A stretch of 31,006 bases of DNA from positions 1-31,006 of the forward strand of contig CAMPHU010000029.1 of the NCBI GenBank assembly GCA_946886065.1. The letters run 5' to 3'. The notes under the pieces were generated by a model. That model saw nothing but the letters and a program-made list of their open reading frames with translations, did no database searches and was not told where the DNA came from. The DNA is from an uncultured Massilia sp. (GTDB taxonomy: Bacteria; Pseudomonadota; Gammaproteobacteria; Burkholderiales; Burkholderiaceae). Of this stretch, positions 24,587 through 31,006 are shown piece after piece; within the stretch, counting starts at the first letter, position 1, and each line of letters begins with the position of its first letter. A program made the translations under genes and the position numbers.

Positions 24587-24617
24587 CCCGCCGCCGGCCT
24601 GTGTGCCGGTCGGCGGG
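24587..24617 (+). other. Intercistronic GC-rich hairpin
   Basis: CCCGCCGCCGGC and GCCGGTCGGCGGG pair with one bulge around a 6-base loop. They lie in the 76-base gap between the binding-protein and chemoreceptor genes. A smaller stem, ACCGGA-GTAA-TCCGGT, precedes it. No T-run follows. It could lower chemoreceptor expression relative to the upstream genes. Confidence 0.45.
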
Positions 24618-24638
24618 TCACGCATTCTGGAGGCAACA

Positions 24639-26204
24639 ATGAGCATCAAGCGCAGGATCTGGGCACTGCCCGTCATCTCCGCCATTATCTTCGGCCTTGG
24701 GGCCGGCGCCAGCGCCATGATCGCGACCGGCGCACTGGACTCGATCACCACGACCGAGAGCGTGGACTATCCGGTCCTGGATGCCTCCAAGGCCCTGTCC
24801 CTGGACGTGGCCGCCGTCACCGACGGCCTGCAGGACGCCGTCGCCGAGGGCGACAAGGACAAGATCGCCCAAGTGGGCGAGCAGGCCGCCAAGCTGCGCG
24901 CCAAGCTCGACAAATACAGCCAGATCCCGGGCCAGCGCGAGACCTTCACGCGCCTGGGCAAGGAATTCGACGCCTATTACGCGCCCGCCCTGTCGTCGGC
25001 GCGCATCATGCTCGAGATGGAGCAAGGCGACCCGCAGGCTGCCGTCGGCAAGATGCAGTCGGCCCTGGCCGTCCTCAACAAGGACCTGGCCGCGACCAAT
25101 GAAGCGGCCAAGCGCCAGTTCACCGAAGGCATCGCCAGCAGCAAGGAAAGCGTCAACCGCGTGCTGACCGCGATGATCCTGACCGCGCTGATCGTGATCG
25201 CCTGCCTGGCCGTGATTTCGTGGTTCGTGGTGCGCACCATCTGGCAGCAGCTGGGCGCCGAGCCGGAGTACGCGCGCGAGATCGCGCAGGCGGTCGCGTC
25301 GGGCGACCTGTCGATGGACATCCGCCTCGAGGCGGGCGACAACGCCAGCCTGCTGGTGGCGTTGAAGGAAATGCGCGCCCGCCTGGCGACCCTGGTGGCC
25401 GAGATCAAGACCTCGGCCGACACCATCGCCAGCGCCAGCGGCGAAATCGCCACCGGCAACGCCGACCTGGCGCGCCGCACCGAATCCCAGGCCTCGAGCC
25501 TGGACCGCACCACCCGCGCGATGGAAGAGCTGACCGGCGCCGTGCGCCAGAACGCGCAGAACGCGACCGAGGCAAACTCGCTGGTGGAGTCGGCCACCAG
25601 TATCGCGACCCGCGGCGGCCAGGTGGTCGGCGGCGTGGTGAGCACCATGGGCGACATCAATTCCTCGGCCAACAAGATCGTCGAGATCATCTCGGTGATC
25701 GACGGCATTGCCTTCCAGACTAACATCCTGGCGCTGAACGCCGCCGTGGAAGCGGCGCGCGCCGGCGAACAGGGCCGCGGCTTCGCGGTGGTGGCGGGCG
25801 AGGTGCGCAACCTGGCCCAGCGCAGCGCCGCGGCGGCCAAGGAGATCAAGGAACTGATCGGCGACTCGGTGGCGAAGGTGAACGCCGGCAGCGCGCTGGT
25901 GGACGAAGCCGGCGTGACCATGGGCCAGATCGTGGAATCGGTGCGCAAGGTGCAGACCATCATGGCCGAGATCAGCGCCGCCGGTGCGCGCCAGAGCGCG
26001 GGCATCGAGGACATCGGGCGCGCGATCACCAGCATCGACGAGATGACGCAGCAGAACTCGGCGCTGGTCGAGGAAGCGTCGGCGGCGGCGGAGTCGCTGA
26101 CCGAGCAGACCGGGCAGCTGACCGGGGCACTGTCGGTGTTCAAGCTGGATCATGCGCCGGTGTCGCCGGCGAATGTGGGGAAGCAGCGGCTGGCTTTGCG
26201 CTGA
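24639..26204 (+). CDS. Methyl-accepting chemotaxis protein
   Basis: A 521-residue inner-membrane chemoreceptor. The first span lies near residues 7-29; a periplasmic helical domain of about 145 residues (four-helix-bundle type) follows, and the second span is near 174-196. Then come a HAMP-like segment and the long signalling coiled coil. The highly conserved tip is intact near 350-400: [20 protein letters not shown], then [21 protein letters not shown]. It controls CheA through CheW. The C-terminus (KQRLALR) lacks the NWETF-type CheR pentapeptide. The start has GGAGG (24629-24633) and gives [11 protein letters not shown], a normal receptor beginning. It is third in the porin-binding protein operon and is followed by a terminator. 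The operon context suggests that it senses what the porin lets in, perhaps through the mini binding protein. Confidence 0.94.
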   Translation: MSIKRRIWALPVISAIIFGLGAGASAMIATGALDSITTTESVDYPVLDASKALSLDVAAVTDGLQDAVAEGDKDKIAQVGEQAAKLRAKLDKYSQIPGQRETFTRLGKEFDAYYAPALSSARIMLEMEQGDPQAAVGKMQSALAVLNKDLAATNEAAKRQFTEGIASSKESVNRVLTAMILTALIVIACLAVISWFVVRTIWQQLGAEPEYAREIAQAVASGDLSMDIRLEAGDNASLLVALKEMRARLATLVAEIKTSADTIASASGEIATGNADLARRTESQASSLDRTTRAMEELTGAVRQNAQNATEANSLVESATSIATRGGQVVGGVVSTMGDINSSANKIVEIISVIDGIAFQTNILALNAAVEAARAGEQGRGFAVVAGEVRNLAQRSAAAAKEIKELIGDSVAKVNAGSALVDEAGVTMGQIVESVRKVQTIMAEISAAGARQSAGIEDIGRAITSIDEMTQQNSALVEEASAAAESLTEQTGQLTGALSVFKLDHAPVSPANVGKQRLALR

Positions 26205-26223
26205 GATTTGCTTGCTGTAATGG

Positions 26224-26249
26224 AAAGCCGCCTTTCGGGCGGCTTTTTT
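26224..26249 (+). terminator. Rho-independent terminator of the chemoreceptor operon
   Basis: AAAGCCGCC / GGCGGCTTT stem of nine pairs with a TTTCG loop, running into a T-run (26244-26249). It lies 19 bases after the receptor stop. Confidence 0.94.
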
Positions 26250-26267
26250 ATTTTGCAGTAACGCAAA

Positions 26268-26387
26268 CAAACTTGGGTCCCCTCCTCGCGGGGATGACGT
26301 TCTTGCGCACATATCCGAATCTGGGCTAATGGATATTTACGCACCCCTTATCAACGCCATCCCCGCGCAGGCGGGGACCCAAGTTTG
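26268..26387. repeat. Inverted pair of REP-like repeats (BIME-like)
   Basis: A left copy (26268-26296) and a right copy (26358-26387) face each other. The outer arms CAAACTTGGGTCCCC and GGGGACCCAAGTTTG match perfectly over 15 bases, and the inner arms GCGGGGATG and CATCCCCGC over nine. About 60 bases separate the two copies. The right copy shares 25 identical bases with the repeat at guaD (12504-12528). The 233-base gap between the chemoreceptor terminator and the corC-like gene holds little else. Confidence 0.82.
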
Positions 26388-26482
26388 CACGCGTACCACA
26401 ACCGCCACACGCAAGCCCCCCGCTTGCACCACCCCAACACTTGCCCTAAAATCAATCCCCCATCCCGCTACTCCCGTCAGCC

Positions 26483-27778
26483 TTGGATACCATCCCCCTT
26501 TGGGTGCTCGTCCTCGCACTCGCCTTCCTGATCCTGCTGTCCGCCTTCTTCGCCATGGCCGAAACGGCCCTGATGGCGTCCAATAAATATCGCCTGCGCC
26601 ACCTGGCCGAAGGCGGCAACCGCGGCGCCCTCACCACGCTGTGGCTGCTGGCGCGCACCGACCGTTTCCTGTCGTTGGTCCTGATCGCCAACATCCTGCT
26701 CAACGCCATGGCCGCCGCCCTGGTCACCGTGGTCGCAATCGACATGTACGGCAACGAGGAGAGCGTGATCACCGCGGCCGCCGCGCTGGTCGCCTTCCTG
26801 CTCATCGTGTTCGCCGAAGTGGCGCCCAAGATCATCGGCGCCACCTACCCCGAACCCATCGCGATGAGCACCAGCCTGCCTCTCCAGGCCCTGCTGCGCC
26901 TGGCCAGGCCGGTGGTCGGCTTCGTCAACCTGTTCGTGCGCGCCCTGCTGCGCCTGTTCCGCATCCGCACCGGCGCGGACGCCCCGCAAAACCGCCTGTC
27001 GCCCGAAGAATTGCGCTCCATCGTGCTGGAAAGCGGCAACTTCGTCCCCCAGAAGCACCGCAGTATCCTGCTCAACCTGTTCGACCTGGAAACGGTCACG
27101 GTCGACGACATCATGATCCCGCGCCCCCAGATCGAAGCCCTGAACCTGGCCGCACCCATCGCCACGATCCTCGACGAACTGACCACCTGCTACCACAACA
27201 AGTTGCCGGTCCATGAAGGCGAAATCAACCGCATCGTCGGCATCCTGCACGTTCGCAAGGCGGTCGGCCTGCTGCGCGAAGCGGACGAACTGACCAAGGA
27301 CCACCTGCGCGAACTGCTGGTCGAACCCTATTTCATCCCCCAGGACACCGGCGCCCTCGACCAGCTCCGGCAATTCCAGGAGCAGCGCGAACGCATGGGC
27401 ATCATCGTCGACGAATACGGCGAGGTGCAGGGCCTGGTCACCCTCGACGACATCATCGAGGAAATGATCGGCAACTTCACCACCTCCATGCCCGGCACCG
27501 CGCGCGAGGCCTTTGCCTGGAACGCCAAGGGCGAATGCCTGCTCGAAGGCGGCACGCCGCTGCGCGACATCAACAGGAAACTGGGCCTGTCCCTGCCCCT
27601 GGACGGCCCCAGGACCATCAACGGCCTGCTGCTGGAACAGCTGCAGGACATCCCCGAGGCGCCGATCGCGCTCAAGATCGGTCCTTGCGTGATCGAAGTG
27701 GTGCAGGTGCAGAACCAGGCCATCAAGGTGGTCAAGTTGCTGCGCCCGGCCGCGTCAAGGCGCCTGCTGCCGTTCTGA
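26483..27778 (+). CDS. HlyC/CorC (CNNM-like) family transporter with CBS pair
   Basis: A 431-residue membrane protein. The N-terminal DUF21 (CNNM) transmembrane domain, about residues 1-190, starts IPLWVLVLALAFLILLSAFF. It has A-E-T-A-L-M-A-S-N-K-Y-R and VFAEVAPKIIGATYPE, both typical. Two CBS domains follow (about 200-330; MIPRPQIEAL, GIIVDEYGEVQGLVTLDDIIEEMIG region). A C-terminal CorC_HlyC domain is present (about 345-425; LLEGGTPLRDINRKLGL). The family is linked to magnesium or cobalt handling. Translation appears to start at a TTG (26483), because family members begin at this point and the next ATG would remove the first membrane helix. No strong ribosome site is visible. The gene precedes pilB, but a 168-base gap with a promoter candidate separates them. 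Confidence 0.92.
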   Translation: MDTIPLWVLVLALAFLILLSAFFAMAETALMASNKYRLRHLAEGGNRGALTTLWLLARTDRFLSLVLIANILLNAMAAALVTVVAIDMYGNEESVITAAAALVAFLLIVFAEVAPKIIGATYPEPIAMSTSLPLQALLRLARPVVGFVNLFVRALLRLFRIRTGADAPQNRLSPEELRSIVLESGNFVPQKHRSILLNLFDLETVTVDDIMIPRPQIEALNLAAPIATILDELTTCYHNKLPVHEGEINRIVGILHVRKAVGLLREADELTKDHLRELLVEPYFIPQDTGALDQLRQFQEQRERMGIIVDEYGEVQGLVTLDDIIEEMIGNFTTSMPGTAREAFAWNAKGECLLEGGTPLRDINRKLGLSLPLDGPRTINGLLLEQLQDIPEAPIALKIGPCVIEVVQVQNQAIKVVKLLRPAASRRLLPF

Positions 27779-27838
27779 GCCATGCTGCAGTGCCAAATCG
27801 TCTACGTGGCGCGGACGCATCTCATGCACAGCAAGTAC

Positions 27839-27867
27839 TTTACAAATTTGATGCCTGTAGGCATCAT
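27839..27867 (+). promoter_or_regulatory. Candidate pilB promoter overlapping a palindrome
   Basis: TTTACA (27839-27844, five of six), 17 bases, then CATCAT (27862-27867, four of six). The palindrome TGATGCC-TGTA-GGCATCA (27849-27866, perfect 7-bp arms) fills the spacer and overlaps the -10. It could be an operator; without a T-run it is not a clear terminator for the upstream gene. Confidence 0.45.
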
Positions 27868-27946
27868 CCAGAGAGTCCGCCGGTGGGTCGCGCCCGCCCG
27901 GCGCCCTTGTTGTTTCCCTTAAAACCACGGCTCCGCACGGTTCTCT

Positions 27947-29671
<1,725 letters not shown>

Positions 29672-29678
29672 GAAACAT

Positions 29679-30914
29679 ATGGCAACTTCCGCACCCACCC
29701 GCAGCCGTGCCGGCGCCCAGGTCAAGGAACAGGTCTATGCCTGGGAAGGCAAGGACAAGACCGGCAAGACCGTGCGCGGCGAGCTGCGCGCAGGCGGCGA
29801 GGCGATCGTCAACGTGACCCTGCGGCGCCAGGGCATCATGGTCACCAAGGTCAAGAAAAAGGTCTACCGCAGCGGCAAGAAGATCACCGACAAGGACCTG
29901 ACCATGTTCACGCGCCAGCTCGCGACCATGATGAAGGCCGGCGTGCCGCTGCTGCAATCCTTCGACATCGTGGGCAAGGGCCACGCCAACCCGTCGATGG
30001 CCAAGCTGATCCTGGACCTGCGCGCCGACGTCGAGACCGGCACCAGCCTGAACAACGCCTTCCGCAAGTACCCGGTGTATTTCGACCCGCTGTTCTGCAA
30101 CCTGGTGGGCGCGGGCGAACAGGCCGGTATCCTGGAAGACCTGCTGACCCGCCTGGCGATCTACAAGGAAAAGACGCTGGCCCTGAAGAGCAAGATCAAG
30201 TCGGCCCTCACCTACCCGATCGCGATCCTGGCGATCGCCTTCGTGGTCACGGCCGTGATCATGATCTGGGTGGTGCCGGCCTTCAAGCAGGTGTTCCAGA
30301 GCTTCGGCGCCGACTTGCCGGCCCCGACCCTGATGGTGATGGCGATCTCGGAATTCTTCGTCAACTGGTGGTACCTGATTTTCGGCGGCATCTTCGGCGC
30401 CATCTACTTCTTCTTCCAGGCCTGGCGCCGCTCGCTCAAGATGCAGCAGGCCATGGACCGGGTCCTGCTGCGCCTGCCGATCTTCGGCCCGGTGATCCGC
30501 AAGGCGACCATCGCGCGCTGGACCCGCACCCTGTCGACCATGTTCGCGGCCGGCGTGCCGCTGGTGGAAGCGCTGGACTCGGTCGGCGGCGCCTCGGGCA
30601 ACGCGGTCTACCTGGACGCCACGCGCAAGATCCAGACCGAGGTCAGCACCGGCACCAGCCTGACCATGGCCATGCAGAACGCGGACGTGTTCCCGAGCCT
30701 GGTCACCCAGATGGTCCAGATCGGCGAGGAATCGGGTGCGCTCGACGCCATGCTGGGCAAGGTGGCGGACTTCTTCGAGGACGAAGTGGACGAGGCGGTG
30801 GCCGCCCTGTCCTCGCTGATGGAGCCGCTGATCATGGTGATCCTGGGCGTGCTGATCGGCGGCCTGGTGGTGGCCATGTACCTGCCGATCTTCAAGCTGG
30901 GTTCGGTGGTCTGA
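29679..30914 (+). CDS. pilC: Type IV pilus inner-membrane platform protein PilC
   Basis: A polytopic platform protein that links the pilus motor to pilin assembly. The 411-residue protein has two repeated GspF domains. The first starts near LTMFTRQLATMMKAGVPLLQ, the second near IARWTRTLSTMFAAGVPLVE. Membrane spans follow near 180-205 (YPIAILAIAFVVTAVIMIWV), 225-250 and 380-405 (MVILGVLIGGLVVAMYLPIF). The N-terminus (YAWEGKDKTGKTVRGEL) is typical of PilC. The ATG has AGGAAA upstream and lies seven bases after pilB. The usual third gene, the prepilin peptidase pilD, is not visible in the remaining 92 bases. Confidence 0.97.
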   Translation: MATSAPTRSRAGAQVKEQVYAWEGKDKTGKTVRGELRAGGEAIVNVTLRRQGIMVTKVKKKVYRSGKKITDKDLTMFTRQLATMMKAGVPLLQSFDIVGKGHANPSMAKLILDLRADVETGTSLNNAFRKYPVYFDPLFCNLVGAGEQAGILEDLLTRLAIYKEKTLALKSKIKSALTYPIAILAIAFVVTAVIMIWVVPAFKQVFQSFGADLPAPTLMVMAISEFFVNWWYLIFGGIFGAIYFFFQAWRRSLKMQQAMDRVLLRLPIFGPVIRKATIARWTRTLSTMFAAGVPLVEALDSVGGASGNAVYLDATRKIQTEVSTGTSLTMAMQNADVFPSLVTQMVQIGEESGALDAMLGKVADFFEDEVDEAVAALSSLMEPLIMVILGVLIGGLVVAMYLPIFKLGSVV

Positions 30915-30921
30915 TTCGCGC

Positions 30922-30946
30922 TTGCGGGGTCGCGGACGACCCGCAA
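30922..30946 (+). other. Hairpin after pilC
   Basis: TTGCGGG and CCCGCAA form a 7-bp stem around an 11-base interior just after the pilC stop. No T-run follows, so it may be an intercistronic structure before a downstream pil gene rather than a terminator. The rest of the window end shows no gene. Confidence 0.4.
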
Positions 30947-31006
30947 TGCCTTCGCAGCCGTTCTCGCGTGGTGCGCAGCAGCCCGGCCTCAGGTAGCGCT
31001 ACTGCC

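Noticed and set aside
27779..27946. Possible sigma-54 promoter before pilB
   Set aside because: TGGCGC occurs near 27806, but no GC at the required -12 spacing follows. The sigma-70-like pair is better.

Overview
The window is GC-rich, densely coded bacterial DNA with Gram-negative envelope genes: TonB-dependent receptor, porin, lipoprotein nucleotidase and type IV pilus. The protein styles and the corC-pilB-pilC adjacency suggest a betaproteobacterium, most likely Oxalobacteraceae (Massilia/Telluria-like). That placement is inference from gene character; no rRNA or other marker is present.

Layout. (1) 1-305: end of a nucleoside/sugar-type ABC permease, with a clear terminator. (2) 505-777: a small secreted Ala/Thr/Pro-rich, Lys-tailed protein of unknown role. 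(3) 864-6737, minus strand: a MipA/OmpV outer-membrane protein, a TPR-GGDEF diguanylate cyclase, an S1/P1 nuclease and a lipoprotein 5'-nucleotidase. (4) 6927-12334, minus strand: a large Oar-like TonB-dependent receptor, a 506-bp AT-rich intergenic region full of inverted repeats, and an exported adenosine deaminase of the long ADGF/ADA2-like type. (5) 12528-20180: a purine catabolic cluster. The minus-strand run is xdhA-xdhB-xdhC-guaD with touching or overlapping genes, plus puuE allantoinase, with uraH divergent. (6) 20248-22690: a DUF4153 membrane protein and a ClpP-like protease. (7) 22888-26204: a porin / mini periplasmic-binding protein / chemoreceptor operon ending in a terminator. (8) 26268-26387: a REP-like inverted pair. 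(9) 26483-30914: a CorC/HlyC-family transporter, then pilB and pilC.

How the genes could work together. Regions 1 and 3-5 read as a nucleic-acid and purine scavenging locus. Exported S1/P1 nuclease makes 5'-nucleotides, the lipoprotein 5'-nucleotidase makes nucleosides, and the exported deaminase turns adenosine into inosine. An ABC permease could import nucleosides. Cytoplasmic GuaD and XdhABC make xanthine and urate, and UraH and PuuE process the later ureide steps. Urate oxidase and OHCU decarboxylase, needed between XDH and PuuE, are not in the window. Whether the TonB-dependent receptor serves this pathway is a hypothesis. Short ATCATATA-type sites before xdhA and between puuE and uraH suggest shared control. 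The porin-chemoreceptor operon has an 18-bp palindrome overlapping its best -10 candidate.
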